Shown: positions 8,141 through 16,551, numbered from the stretch's first letter. The stretch: DNA of 64,000 nucleotides from Levilactobacillus lanxiensis (GCF_016861655.1 NZ_BOLN01000002.1:248001-312000), one strand, 5' to 3'. Made by a program: numbers and translations. Notes: generated by a model from the letters alone, not told the origin.

Positions 8141-8956
8141 ATGCTAAATTCTTATCCCCAAGCTCTAACTATCGCCGGCTCCGACAGCGACGGTAGCGCC
8201 GGCATGCAGGCTGATCTGCACACCTTCTTCGCCCGCAACGTTTATGGTGCGTCCGTCATCACCGCCTGTGTGGCGGGGAATTCTTACGGTATCCACGCGA
8301 GCGTGCCGATGCCAACAGATTTTATTGATCAAGAGTTCGCTGACCTAGCTGACGACTACCACATTCGTGCCGCCAAGACAGGGATGCTCGCCGATTCCGA
8401 ACTGATCGAAGATGTGGTCAAGAATTATCAGGCCGCCGACTTTGGCCCCTTAGTGGTCGATCCCGTCATCATGACGAAGCACGGTAACCAGTTGTTAGAG
8501 GAAAGTGCCTTTAACACCCTGCGGACAAAATTAATTCCGCTGGCAACCGTCCTGACACCAAACTTTTACGAAGTTCAAAAAATTGCTGAGATGACCATTA
8601 ACAGCGACGCCGACATGATTGCTGCCGCCCAGAAGATGCAGGCCATGGGTGCCAAAAACGTAGTCGCCAAGGGTAGTCACGCCGACACCAACCAGCAAGC
8701 CGTTCGGGACTACGTGCTCCTCGAGTCCGGCGAAAGCTTCTGGCTCAGCGAACCTTACCACGAAACGGACCGGGTCAACGGCACCGGTGATTCACTGTCC
8801 GCCTGCATCACGGCCGAATTGGCCAAGGGCACGCCGATGAAGACCGCCATTGCCATTGCCAAGCAGTTCGTGAACACCGCCATTGGGAGTCCGATTGAGG
8901 TGGGCCACAAGTTCGGCCCCATCAACCACTGGGCTGCCCAGCAACGCGAATACTAA
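8141..8956 (+). CDS. thiD: Hydroxymethylpyrimidine/phosphomethylpyrimidine (or pyridoxine) kinase
   Basis: Ribokinase-fold ATP-dependent kinase of 271 residues. The N-terminus has the ThiD/PdxK substrate motif AGSDSDGSAGMQADL, then VDPVIMTKHG, VLTPNFYE and the anion-hole motif NGTGDSLSA with the catalytic Asp. In lactobacilli such proteins phosphorylate HMP in thiamine salvage and often pyridoxal as well; sequence does not separate these. Single gene with its own terminator, divergent from codA. Confidence 0.9.
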   Translation: MLNSYPQALTIAGSDSDGSAGMQADLHTFFARNVYGASVITACVAGNSYGIHASVPMPTDFIDQEFADLADDYHIRAAKTGMLADSELIEDVVKNYQAADFGPLVVDPVIMTKHGNQLLEESAFNTLRTKLIPLATVLTPNFYEVQKIAEMTINSDADMIAAAQKMQAMGAKNVVAKGSHADTNQQAVRDYVLLESGESFWLSEPYHETDRVNGTGDSLSACITAELAKGTPMKTAIAIAKQFVNTAIGSPIEVGHKFGPINHWAAQQREY

Positions 8957-8964
8957 TTGGTTCC

Positions 8965-8997
8965 AAGCCCAGCCCATTTCGGCTGGGCTTTTTGTTT
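8965..8997 (+). terminator. thiD terminator
   Basis: AAGCCCAGCC / GGCTGGGCTT stem followed by TTTTTGTTT. Confidence 0.9.
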
Positions 8998-8999
8998 AC

Positions 9000-9250
9000 T
9001 CCGGCAACAGTGAAAATGACTCGTGGTCCAGTCCGTTCCCGGCGGCGGATTCAAGACGCTCTGCTGTGGGGACCGGCGCCAGCCTGAGGAGCGGTCTGGT
9101 GCCTCGCCTTGAAACCTCGCAAAGACCGCGAATTTCCAAGGTCGTCCCGTGCTCTAAACTGAGAAAAGCACTCAGTTAAGACCACCGACACAGCTGCCCG
9201 TCTTGATCCGCCTCTGGTCACTCACAACGACCATAACATTTTCACAGTCG
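9000..9250 (-). repeat. Cloverleaf repeat R5 (long class)
   Basis: Minus-oriented long copy. Outer stem CAGTGAAAATG near 9008-9018 pairs with CATTTTCACAG near 9236-9246; the inner stem includes CTCTGCTGTGGGG and CACAGCTGCCC. 3' end faces thiD. Confidence 0.78.
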
Positions 9251-9379
9251 TGGAGCTAAACATTAGTCGCCGGCCAAATGTGCGGCTGTCACAAATGTAT
9301 CCGCTTTGCTTGGTATTTTTCTTATATAAACCTATACAATACGACAATGTTAAGTTCAAAACCCAAACACCGGTATTGG

Positions 9380-9582
9380 TTTAGCCAATGTCAGTGGAGC
9401 TGGAGGCTGGTGGGGTGGCGAGGCCTGTGTCGGTGGTGTTAGCTGAGGTTCTTTCTCAGCCTACAGCACGGGATGAGCTTTGAGACTTGCGCCCTTCAAG
9501 GCTCAAAGGCAAGATACAAGACCGCTTCTCAGGCTTGTATCGGTCCCCTCAGGCGCTGCCACCCCACCAGCCGCAAGCGCAA
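9380..9582 (+). repeat. Cloverleaf repeat R6
   Basis: Outer stem GGCTGGTGGGGTGGC (9405-9419) pairs perfectly with a segment at about 9557-9572. Arm 3 is GATACAAG/CTTGTATC, different in sequence from other copies but still complementary. Confidence 0.82.
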
Positions 9583-9640
9583 CAATCGTCCCAACACCTC
9601 TGCTAATCCAAGCCACACCGGTGCTAGGTGGCTGTTACCG

Positions 9641-9820
9641 CGGATCCGGAGGTGGTCAGATGCGAAGGCTGTGTCGGTGGTGTTGGCTGGGGTTCTTTCT
9701 CAGCCTACAGCACGGGATGACCTTTGAGACTTGCGCCCTTCAAGGCTTAAAGGCAAGCTGGAAGACCGCCCTTTGGCTGGAAGCGGTCCCCACAGCCTGA
9801 AGTGTCTGAACCACCGCAGG
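9641..9820 (+). repeat. Cloverleaf repeat R7
   Basis: Second plus-oriented copy in this gap. Outer pairing GGTGGTCAGA with TCTGAACCACC, inner AGGCTGTG with CACAGCCT, arms as in R6. Its 3' end faces the stop of the 59-residue gene. The 8997-9838 gap holds only repeats R5-R7. Confidence 0.75.
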
Positions 9821-9838
9821 CGCAGCAAGAAACACCAC

Positions 9839-10018
9839 CTACCACCGGTCTGGGCGCCAGGTGCGGCCGTCTACCTCGCCACACAACTGGTCACTTCGCC
9901 GTTCCTGCTCGCGCACCAATTCGGCTAACGCCAACCAAAACGCCCGGTCGGTGAACTTCCCCTGCTGTTCCGCTAATTTATCAATTTGAAGTTGGAGCCA
10001 TTGTGCATGTTCAGTCAT
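9839..10018 (-). CDS. Small protein translationally coupled to the NAD(P)H oxidoreductase
   Basis: 59 residues, starting MTEHAQWLQLQIDKLAEQQG and ending in GRTWRPDRW. ATG at 10018 lies inside the end of the upstream gene (8-base overlap in ATGACTGA), seven bases after AAGGAG within that gene, so translational coupling is likely. Soluble, acidic, probably mostly helical. Not recognised; could be an accessory subunit of the neighbouring flavoenzyme. Confidence 0.7.
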   Translation of the reverse strand: MTEHAQWLQLQIDKLAEQQGKFTDRAFWLALAELVREQERRSDQLCGEVDGRTWRPDRW

Positions 10019-10706
10019 CTTCCTGCTCCTTAATCAGCGACAAGGTATCCGCCAAGGCATCGATATCATCTTTTTGTTGGGAAAATTCGGCTTCAATCAA
10101 CCGCCCCGTCGCCTGTTGTTCCGGTGGCAATTGCTTGATCATTTCAGGTAGGCGTTGGGCAAACCAAGCCTGACGGTCGCCCAAACTATCAGGCTGCTCC
10201 TGCGTCAGATAGCGCTGGTAGTCCACGACCAATTGGAGTTTTTCGGGTTCCTCAAGGTAGGCAAACTGGTGAATGGCGAAGATGGGTAGCCAGGTCATTT
10301 TCGCCCGTTCGGCAACAGCCGCTAAGGGGGCCAAGGCCGCGTCCAACGTGATTTGCTCGGCGCCGCCCCGTTGAAAGGCCTTGCCCGGCATCCCCGTGGT
10401 CACCACGATGCCCAATTCCTTGTCGGCCAAGGGATAGCGGTGGTCACCATACACGAACGTCCGGGTCAACACGGTATCCTCCCACTGCTTGAGTCCCGCG
10501 GGGGCCGCGTACCAATACAAGGGAAATTGTAAAATGATGCGGTCGGCGTGGCGCAATTGGTCCTGTTCCTTTGCCACGTCTAAGGTTGGTTGGCTTTCAA
10601 TATGCTCCCAAATAATGTCTTCATTCGCCGGCAGACTCGCCTTCAAAAATTGTTGGCTGGTCGAATCCGCTAGGTGAGGATGGGAGACTAACACAAGGGT
10701 CGTCAT
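10011..10706 (-). CDS. NAD(P)H-dependent oxidoreductase, flavodoxin-2 fold
   Basis: Flavodoxin-like quinone reductase type (MdaB/KefF group), 231 residues, about 50 more than the core. Visible motifs are the N-terminal VLVSHPHLADSTS phosphate loop, FPLYWYAAPAGLKQW and a long helical C-terminal extension. It probably transfers electrons from NAD(P)H via FMN to quinones or similar acceptors. The substrate is unknown. First gene of a two-gene unit with the 59-residue gene. Confidence 0.85.
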   Translation of the reverse strand: MTTLVLVSHPHLADSTSQQFLKASLPANEDIIWEHIESQPTLDVAKEQDQLRHADRIILQFPLYWYAAPAGLKQWEDTVLTRTFVYGDHRYPLADKELGIVVTTGMPGKAFQRGGAEQITLDAALAPLAAVAERAKMTWLPIFAIHQFAYLEEPEKLQLVVDYQRYLTQEQPDSLGDRQAWFAQRLPEMIKQLPPEQQATGRLIEAEFSQQKDDIDALADTLSLIKEQEDD

Positions 10707-10882
10707 GGCCTCAGCTCCTTTTCTATTTTCTCTAGAACTACTGTATCACAAAATAGTGAAACGACTGAAACCAACGCCCGGTTTGTTTGGCCATTTTTAT
10801 GAAACCGTTTACAAAAATAATAAACTCCTGTATAATTGCTCGCTGATCTAATGATTAACTTAATTCAAGGAGGAACACACAT

Positions 10883-11644
10883 ATGGCAATTCAGTGGGAC
10901 GTACAAGGTAAGAGCGTCATCATCACCGGTGGTGCGGGCGGTATCGGCCTCGGCATGGCAACGGCTTTTGTTAAGGCGGGCGCTCAGGTTTTAATCGTCG
11001 ACGTGAACGACGAACATCTTCAAGCCGCTGCGGAAAAATTAGCCGCATTCGGCACGATTGAGACGCTTAACGTGGATATTTCTACATACGAGAACGACCA
11101 GAAGATCATTGAAACGGCCATCGCAAAATTTGGCAAGTTGGACGTCTTGATCAACAACGCCCATGCTTCTCGGCAAAAGCCGTTTGACCAGCTGACCGAT
11201 GATGACTTTGCGTTGTCCTTCAATACCAGCTTCAACCCAACCCGGCATTTGATGCAATTGGCTCATGAGTCATTGAAGGCCACGCAGGGTTGCGTCATCA
11301 ATTTTGCCTCCGGTGCCGGCATCCGCGGTCAACAAACGCAGGCGGCCTACGCTGCGGCTAAGGAAGCCATCCGGGGATTGACGCGTGTCGTCGCCCATGA
11401 ATGGGCCCCCGACGGCATTCGCCTGAATATCATTTCCCCCATCGCCGAAACTGAAGGCGTCAAGCAGTGGCATCAGGCTGCGCCAGAACAATACGACCAC
11501 TTGGTCAACAGCATTCCGCTGCACCGCTTGGGTGACCCTGAACAAGATATCGGCTCTGTCGCCCTCTTCCTCGCCAGCAGCGCCAGCGCCTACATGACCG
11601 GCCAAACGCTGATGGTCGACGGTGGCGACATTCAAATGTACTAA
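10883..11644 (+). CDS. Short-chain dehydrogenase/reductase
   Basis: 253-residue classical SDR. Cofactor motif TGGAGGIGLG, NNAHA, catalytic Ser in INFASGAG and YAAAKEA for Tyr-xxx-Lys. It ends with SAYMTGQTLMVDGG, the usual FabG/glucose-dehydrogenase-like C-terminus. Substrate cannot be assigned. A good AAGGAGG lies before ATG. Single gene, divergent from the flavoenzyme. Confidence 0.9.
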   Translation: MAIQWDVQGKSVIITGGAGGIGLGMATAFVKAGAQVLIVDVNDEHLQAAAEKLAAFGTIETLNVDISTYENDQKIIETAIAKFGKLDVLINNAHASRQKPFDQLTDDDFALSFNTSFNPTRHLMQLAHESLKATQGCVINFASGAGIRGQQTQAAYAAAKEAIRGLTRVVAHEWAPDGIRLNIISPIAETEGVKQWHQAAPEQYDHLVNSIPLHRLGDPEQDIGSVALFLASSASAYMTGQTLMVDGGDIQMY

Positions 11645-11668
11645 AAGATTGCGGTTTAACTTAATATG

Positions 11669-11708
11669 AAGCCGTCACGCTGAGTGTTTTCTGCGTGGCG
11701 GCTTTTTC
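11669..11708 (+). terminator. SDR gene terminator
   Basis: GCCGTCACGC / GCGTGGCGGC stem followed by TTTTTC. Confidence 0.88.
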
Positions 11709-11801
11709 TGATGCGTATTTCTATATCCAGGGTAAGCAGAAGTCAAAAGCTGATCCAATGCATGACAGGAATACCACAATTACCCGCCGAATACCCCCAG
11801 G

Positions 11802-11930
11802 AACGTCGAAAATGCGTGGCTAGTATCAGTGACCAGAGGCGGATCAAGTTTCCAAAGCGAGGCGAAAGACCGTCCCTCAGGCTGGAGGCGTTCCCCACAG
11901 CAGGACAACTTGAATCCGCCGCCGGGAACG
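11802..11930 (+). repeat. Broken cloverleaf repeat R8
   Basis: Begins AACGTCGAAAATG and keeps the inner stem (GACCAGAGGCGGATCAAG / CTTGAATCCGCC) and one arm, but arms 1 and 2 are missing. Same start sequence as the next copy 152 bp downstream, suggesting tandem duplication. Confidence 0.72.
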
Positions 11931-11953
11931 AAAACTCGTCATCCCCAAAAAAG

Positions 11954-12183
11954 AACGTCGAAAATGTGTGATGACTGTCAGTGACCAGAGGTGAGCCAAG
12001 GCAGCCAGCTGTGTCGGTGGTGTTGGTCGGGGTTACTTCCCGACCTAGACCACGGGACGACCTTGGAAACTCGCGCACCTCAGCGAGGTTTCAAGGCGAG
12101 GCGAAAGACCGCCAACCGTTCCCCACAGCAGGCTGCCTTGAGCTCACCGCCGGGAACGAAAATCGACCGCACTCATTTTCGAC
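11954..12183 (+). repeat. Cloverleaf repeat R9
   Basis: Complete copy with outer stem GTCGAAAATG (11958-11967) / CATTTTCGAC (12174-12183), unrelated in its first bases to the GGGCTGG-type stems. Three arms present. The 3' end faces the 49-residue membrane protein gene. Confidence 0.8.
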
Positions 12184-12186
12184 CAA

Positions 12187-12217
12187 AAGAAAAACGCCTA
12201 GCTGAAACACTAGACGT
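12187..12217 (-). terminator. Terminator of the small membrane protein gene
   Basis: Minus strand ACGTCTAG / CTAGGCGT stem followed by TTTTTCTTTT, ten bases after the stop codon. Confidence 0.75.
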
Positions 12218-12227
12218 TACCCAAAAA

Positions 12228-12377
12228 TTAACTTAACCGACGATTTGAATCGTCATGGAATTTGTCACGAGTTGCCAGATGTTTGCTCTTCTTACGGAAA
12301 GCATTCCGGTTATTCAGATACAACTGGCTAACCCCGGCAATCAAAATGATCATGATAATAATAGCTACTGCATGCAT
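12228..12377 (-). CDS. Small membrane protein, 49 residues
   Basis: ATG at 12377 follows GGGGGG with normal spacing (a GTG directly before it is also possible). The product has one hydrophobic helix (about residues 4-20, VAIIIIMIILIAG) and a basic tail NNRNAFRKKSKHL ending in NRRLS. A terminator follows, which supports it being a real gene. Function unknown; a single-helix regulatory peptide is one possibility. Confidence 0.65.
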   Translation of the reverse strand: MHAVAIIIMIILIAGVSQLYLNNRNAFRKKSKHLATRDKFHDDSNRRLS

Positions 12378-12485
12378 CACAATTCCCCCCGTCAACATTA
12401 GGTTACAAATATATTATCCTAATGTTACAGGAAGATTGCAAGTCGTGGGGACCAGTCGTTACAATTTCTTGATAATTTTAGCAAT

Positions 12486-12803
12486 TTACTTACTTTCTGA
12501 CTGACTCTTTGCGCTGCTTGACGATTTCTGTTCGGACTCTTTTTTCTCTGATTCCTTTTTCTCTTTGTGTTTCTTCTGAACCTTGCGAACCTGATCTGAA
12601 ATCTGGGTTGACGGATTGACCGTCTTTTTCCCGGATAAATTAGACACTGGGTAAGCAATGAACAGGACCACGGCAGAGATAATTAAGTAACGAATATTTT
12701 TCTTGCGGTCGCCGAGCGCTTGTGTAATTTGGAAGAAATAATAGATAAGTAAAATAGCAGCGAAAAAGACAATAGCCTCGGCAACGATATGAACGACACC
12801 CAA
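12486..12803 (-). CDS. Hypothetical membrane protein with charged tail
   Basis: 105 residues. Two hydrophobic helices (about 5-27 and 38-56) are followed by a Lys/Glu/Ser-rich tail (KKHKEKKESEKKESEQK). No family recognised; no lipobox or LPXTG. An AAGGAGGGTTTCC-type site precedes ATG 12803. Confidence 0.65.
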   Translation of the reverse strand: MGVVHIVAEAIVFFAAILLIYYFFQITQALGDRKKNIRYLIISAVVLFIAYPVSNLSGKKTVNPSTQISDQVRKVQKKHKEKKESEKKESEQKSSSSAKSQSESK

Positions 12804-12881
12804 GGGAAACCCTCCTTCTGTGATTTAGCCTAACTTTACTGGAACGACCGGTCTCTGTCAACTAACGGCGCAGAACAGTGA

Positions 12882-12910
12882 TTGACACGGCTACGTTGCT
12901 TCTCTATAAT
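12882..12910 (+). promoter_or_regulatory. tRNA-Arg promoter
   Basis: Consensus-grade TTGACA (12882-12887), 17-bp spacer, TATAAT (12905-12910), about 20 bases before the tRNA. Confidence 0.88.
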
Positions 12911-12930
12911 TAAGGAGTTATTGGGATTTT

Positions 12931-13004
12931 GTCGCAATAGCTCAGCTGGATAGAGCAACGGTCTTCTAAACCGTAGGTCGAGGGTTCGAATCTCTCTTGC
13001 GACA
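12931..13004 (+). tRNA. tRNA-Arg (anticodon UCU)
   Basis: 74 nt. Acceptor stem GTCGCAA/TTGCGAC, D arm AGCTCAGCTGGATAGAGC, anticodon stem ACGGT/ACCGT around loop CTTCTAA (anticodon TCT at 12965-12967), T arm GAGGGTTCGAATCTCTC, discriminator A. CCA is not encoded. It decodes AGA and AGG. Confidence 0.96.
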
Positions 13005-13024
13005 TCACAATTAAATGGGTTATC

Positions 13025-13055
13025 AAAAAGGTTGGGACCAGGTCCCAACCTTTTT
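13025..13055 (+). terminator. tRNA transcript terminator
   Basis: AAAAAGGTTGGGACC pairs with GGTCCCAACCTTTTT. Confidence 0.9.
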
Positions 13056-13084
13056 CGTATCCATAAATGTTTCGTTTAAATGAT

Positions 13085-13327
13085 TTAGTCTTCGTACTTG
13101 CCAACAACGGGTAAGTTCTTCAGAACCTTCCGGCCGTGGGGCGACTTGCCATCGATCACACTGGTCAGTTCTTGGCCGGCTAAGTTACCGTGGTGCTTGC
13201 CACCAGCCCAGGCTTCGACGCCGCTGACGTCATACACAACGCCCGCAATTGCCACGTAAGCTGGTTGGCCATCTTGACCATTAAACTTCGCTAATTCTGC
13301 TTGGTTGAAAACTTTTTCTTCACTCAC
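13085..13327 (-). CDS. Cytochrome b5-like heme/steroid-binding domain protein
   Basis: About 80 residues, a stand-alone b5-fold protein. It shows FNQAELAKFNGQDG, AYVAIAGVVYDVSGVEAWAG and GKHHGNLAGQ; the latter holds the candidate heme-ligand His. GTG at 13327 is placed five bases after GGTGAG; the frame could also begin at GTG 13336. Whether it binds heme in this organism is unknown, since one of the two classical His ligands is not evident. Confidence 0.8.
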   Translation of the reverse strand: MSEEKVFNQAELAKFNGQDGQPAYVAIAGVVYDVSGVEAWAGGKHHGNLAGQELTSVIDGKSPHGRKVLKNLPVVGKYED

Positions 13328-13435
13328 ACAACTCACCGCCTAATAGATTTACCCTTATCGTAAACTGAGTTGGCAAACAATACAAGTAATTCGCTTGTCA
13401 GGTGATAACCATTGCGTAAATTTTAAAATTGGACG

Positions 13436-13470
13436 CAAAAAAACCACTAACCGAAGTCAGTGGTTTTTTA
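13436..13470. terminator. Bidirectional terminator after csp
   Basis: AAAAAACCACT and AGTGGTTTTTT form an A/T-flanked stem downstream of the cold-shock gene. Confidence 0.8.
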
Positions 13471-13496
13471 CTAAGCACGATTTAGGCTAATGTAAA

Positions 13497-13700
13497 TTAG
13501 TCAACTACCGTAACGTTAGCAGCTTGTGGGCCACGGTCGCCTTGTTCTACATCAAGGGATACGTGTTGGCCTTCTTCAAGAGTCTTGAAGCCTTCGCTGT
13601 TGATAGCGGAGAAGTGAACGAAAACGTCTGAGCCGTTTTCCAAAGTGATGAAGCCGTAACCTTTATCAGCGTTGAACCATTTAACAGTACCTTGTTCCAT
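13497..13700 (-). CDS. csp: Cold-shock protein
   Basis: 67-residue single cold-shock domain, an RNA chaperone. RNP1 KGYGFITLE and RNP2 VFVHFSAI are present, as is the typical [10 protein letters not shown] start. ATG 13700 follows GGAGG; the longer frame upstream is 5'-UTR. The stretch from 13701 to about 13850 is a long leader, as is common for csp genes, with a small palindrome (GCGCATAGCGC) near the ribosome site. Confidence 0.95.
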   Translation of the reverse strand: MEQGTVKWFNADKGYGFITLENGSDVFVHFSAINSEGFKTLEEGQHVSLDVEQGDRGPQAANVTVVD

Positions 13701-13887
13701 AAGAATGAAACCTCCATGCGCATAGCGCAATAATATTTGCATTTGAAAGCTGGGGTAAAAAGGAGCCATTCTTATAAGAACGTCGAGCCTTTACTTCCGA
13801 ACCATAAATACATTAGTCATAGAATAACAGGTATTCCCGATAATAGCAAATGCAAAGTGTCGAAATCGGCAAACTTTTTAGCGACCC

Positions 13888-14502
13888 CTATAAAGCATTC
13901 ACTGTTAACCATGTTTGTGCCGCAAGCACCTCATGCGGCGTCAGCTGGTGAGTTCCGCCCGTTATTTCCATCGTCGTTTCCGCCTGAATCTCGTCAAAAC
14001 TTTTTAAAACTTTTTTTACTGTGGCGACCGTTACCAGCGGATCATGTTCCCCCGCCGACAACCAAGCCCGATAACCAGGTCGCTGGACTGGCAACGCCAC
14101 TGGTAACTGCAACGGATGGAAGAGCAATGCCGCCTGCCCCGGAATTTGCCCCGTTAGGACCCCGTAGGCAGCCATGGCCGCACCATTTGAATAACCGACC
14201 ACCACCAGCCGTTCTGCGTCCCAGCGGTGCTCCTGGCAGACCTGCAGGACCTGCTCGCCCAGCCAGTTGGCCTCTTCATCGATTTGTGCCGGGTTCACGG
14301 GTCCCGCCGCCGTTTGCGAATAATATTGCCGTTGGGCGCCAATCCCCTGCCGACCCGCAATCGTGATCAGTGGGCTCTGTGGGGCCAGTCGCCGGCCAAA
14401 CGTCAACATTTCCTGGTTCGTCCCGCCAGTCCCCTGCAAGAGCAAAAGTGGGGCCGCCGTATTGGCACCGGGCATCGTTTCAATTAAATCCGTTTCCGCC
14501 AT
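13888..14502 (-). CDS. Alpha/beta hydrolase (phospholipase/carboxylesterase-like)
   Basis: 204-residue serine hydrolase. Nucleophile Ser in VGYSNGAAM, oxyanion region LQGTGGTNQEM, Asp in SAGEHDPLV and His in GGTHQLT, all in family order. It resembles small esterases of the YpfH/MhqD kind; substrate unknown. Its start is 11 bases after the stop of the 106-residue gene, so both are probably one operon. Confidence 0.87.
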   Translation of the reverse strand: MAETDLIETMPGANTAAPLLLLQGTGGTNQEMLTFGRRLAPQSPLITIAGRQGIGAQRQYYSQTAAGPVNPAQIDEEANWLGEQVLQVCQEHRWDAERLVVVGYSNGAAMAAYGVLTGQIPGQAALLFHPLQLPVALPVQRPGYRAWLSAGEHDPLVTVATVKKVLKSFDEIQAETTMEITGGTHQLTPHEVLAAQTWLTVNAL

Positions 14503-14513
14503 CGGTCAGCCTC

Positions 14514-14834
14514 CTAACGTTGGACGATGATTTCAATCTGGCCCTTCTGGGGCGCAAAATTCAATCCTTCACACGTTTCCGTTAAGATTTTACCGTATTC
14601 ACTTAGCACGTCCACGGGTAACGGCGTGTGTGTTCGTAAGTGTTCAATTAACTCATCGGCTGATTCTAAGTCCGCCAACGTGACAAACAGTAAGGCGTTA
14701 TTGATCAAGTCATGCAACAAATCGGTCAATAAGCCATTTGGCTTGCCAACTTTATCGGTGATGACAACCTGGTTGCTTTCTACTTCCTGGTGATTTACCG
14801 AAATATGCTTCAATATATCAAAAATCGTTTGCAT
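14514..14834 (-). CDS. Hypothetical protein upstream of the hydrolase
   Basis: 106 residues, soluble, mildly acidic, no recognised family. Starts MQTIFDILKHISVNHQ after GGAG with nine-base spacing. The centre (LLTDLLHDLINNALLFVTLAD) is helical. Operon with the esterase; no function proposed. Confidence 0.7.
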   Translation of the reverse strand: MQTIFDILKHISVNHQEVESNQVVITDKVGKPNGLLTDLLHDLINNALLFVTLADLESADELIEHLRTHTPLPVDVLSEYGKILTETCEGLNFAPQKGQIEIIVQR

Positions 14835-14922
14835 GCCCAGTCACTCCTTCGTAGGTTATTCCCCAAAACGACAGTCTTTTTCTAATTAACTCGATGATAC
14901 TGCAATTTTGCCTGAACGGAAA

Positions 14923-16062
14923 CTAATTCTTGGGAAATGCCTGCGGATGGCCCTGGTTTTGGTAGCGCGTCATGATTTTTTCCTGCACCTTGGGCAATGG
15001 CAACGCCCGAATCTCGGCTGCTGGCACCCATTTACCAGGGTAAAAGGTCAGTGCGGGGGTCGTCGCCAGTTCTGCGACCAGTAGCTTAACCTGCCAGCGT
15101 TGGTGGGTGTAGGTGTGACTGACGGGCTGCCCACTAACTGTTGTGAGGCTGATGGGGAGCTGATAGTCAGTGGAAAATTGTTGTTCCAGTGCCGCGATGT
15201 CCGTCTCTAACGTGGGGGTATCCACCGGCACGGCCTCGCGAAGCCCTGCCTGAATCACCAACGGAAACGTCCAGTACCCCGTCAACATTTGGTTGGCATC
15301 CCGCTGAACCATCAGGTATCCCGCGGGTGAATGGACGATCAGGCCATAATAGGGCATCAATTTTGGCCGCGGCGCCTTGGTCTTCACTGGAAACTCGTCT
15401 ACCCGGTCTTCCCGGTAGGAGGCGTCAAACTCGCGGACCGGTGAATGAGCCGGATCAGAATTTTTCGCCGTCATGTAGCTGGAACCCAGGTCCATGATGG
15501 CTTGGTTAAAGGCGCCCGGCCGCTCTGGGTCGACGATGGGCTGAATCACCTGCTCAAAAATTTTCCGTGTCTGGGGCTTGGCAATATCATCGTCAATCAG
15601 TAACAGCCGCGAAAAAACGCGAAAGGCATTACCATCGACCGCTGGAACCGCCTCGCCAAACGCAATGCTGGCAATGGCGCCGGCCGTGTAGGGGCCGATG
15701 CCGACTAAATCAGCCAAACCAGCCGCCGTTCGTGGCCATTCCCCGTGATAGTCAGTCACCAACTGTTGTGCCGCGCGTTGTAGATTCCGCGCTCGCGAAT
15801 AGTAGCCAAGTCCCTGCCAGGCCTTCAAGAGGTCCGCCTGCTCGGCATTAGCCAACGCCGTAACCGTGGGAAAGGTCGCCATAAAATTCTCGTAATACGG
15901 AATCACCGTATTGACCTGCGTCTGTTGCAGCATAATCTCGCTGACCCAAACGTGATAGGGCTCGTGATCCCGCCGCCATGGCAGATTCCGCCCCTCTTGA
16001 TCATACCAAGCCAACAACGTCCGGCGAAATTCCCGGATGGTGGCTGCCGACCATTTTTCCAT
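14923..16062 (-). CDS. mutY: A/G-specific adenine glycosylase lacking the Fe-S cluster
   Basis: Removes adenine mispaired with 8-oxoG or G. It has the catalytic Glu42 (SEIMLQQTQV), the helix-hairpin-helix LVGIGPYTAGAI and catalytic Asp143 (VDGNAFRV), then a C-terminal Nudix-like 8-oxoG recognition domain (about 235-370). The segment that normally binds [4Fe-4S] (about 195-216, YMTAKNSDPAHSPVREF) has no cysteine, and the whole 379-residue protein contains none. Clusterless MutY proteins are known from Lactobacillales. Length otherwise normal. Confidence 0.95.
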   Translation of the reverse strand: MEKWSAATIREFRRTLLAWYDQEGRNLPWRRDHEPYHVWVSEIMLQQTQVNTVIPYYENFMATFPTVTALANAEQADLLKAWQGLGYYSRARNLQRAAQQLVTDYHGEWPRTAAGLADLVGIGPYTAGAIASIAFGEAVPAVDGNAFRVFSRLLLIDDDIAKPQTRKIFEQVIQPIVDPERPGAFNQAIMDLGSSYMTAKNSDPAHSPVREFDASYREDRVDEFPVKTKAPRPKLMPYYGLIVHSPAGYLMVQRDANQMLTGYWTFPLVIQAGLREAVPVDTPTLETDIAALEQQFSTDYQLPISLTTVSGQPVSHTYTHQRWQVKLLVAELATTPALTFYPGKWVPAAEIRALPLPKVQEKIMTRYQNQGHPQAFPKN

Positions 16063-16142
16063 CAGCTGACCCCTTCTTCCGTTCTAATTTACGAAACCTT
16101 TTTCCTATTTTAGCGAATTCGCCCACCCAGAACAAGTAAAGC

Positions 16143-16171
16143 TTGACGTCCCCCCACGACTCCCCTATCAT
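16143..16171 (+). promoter_or_regulatory. Putative promoter
   Basis: TTGACG (16143-16148), 17-bp spacer, TATCAT (16166-16171). It reads toward the hairpin at 16229 and, further on, the OppA-like gene at 16869; it may drive either a small RNA or a long leader. Confidence 0.5.
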
Positions 16172-16228
16172 CAGTGAGGAATGACAACATAGGTAGAAAC
16201 ACCGACAAGGTTTACTGCCGAGTGGACC

Positions 16229-16289
16229 AATGATCGTTGACTCTCGATAGGTAATCGTCTAAGACTTGACTGCTTAGTTACATCGAGAG
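16229..16289 (+). other. Long hairpin of unknown role
   Basis: TTGACTCTCGAT pairs perfectly with ATCGAGAGTCAA, continued inside by CTAAG/CTTAG. No T-tract follows. It sits about 60 bases after a good promoter. Confidence 0.6.
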
Positions 16290-16372
16290 TCAAACCAATT
16301 TCAATTGCCTACAGCTAATCCAATTAAACAATCCGTAAACATTAAGGCATCAAACACAAAAAACTGAATGGA

Positions 16373-16465
16373 TTAAACCCGTGTCAGCCACAGGGGTGGT
16401 GAAAACTGGGTCCATGAGCTCAGTGTCAGTGACCAGAGGCGCGCCAAGGTGCCCGGCTGTGACAG
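16373..16465 (+). repeat. Truncated cloverleaf repeat R10
   Basis: 5' part of a long-class copy, broken off after GCCCGGCTGTG. Flank and start (16353-16380) recur at 16532-16559 before the complete copy R11, with a few differences. Confidence 0.8.
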
Positions 16466-16551
16466 TCCACCGGCTCTGACTCAGCAGTAACTATCTAAAA
16501 CAAATTGAACCAGTACCCCCCACAGAAAACAAACACACAAAGCTGAACGGA

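Noticed and set aside
8883..9928. ORFs at 8883-9179, 9473-9727, 9480-9800 and 9731-9928
   Set aside because: All translate repeats R5-R7 or run across gene ends; products share low-complexity motifs with other repeat-derived frames.
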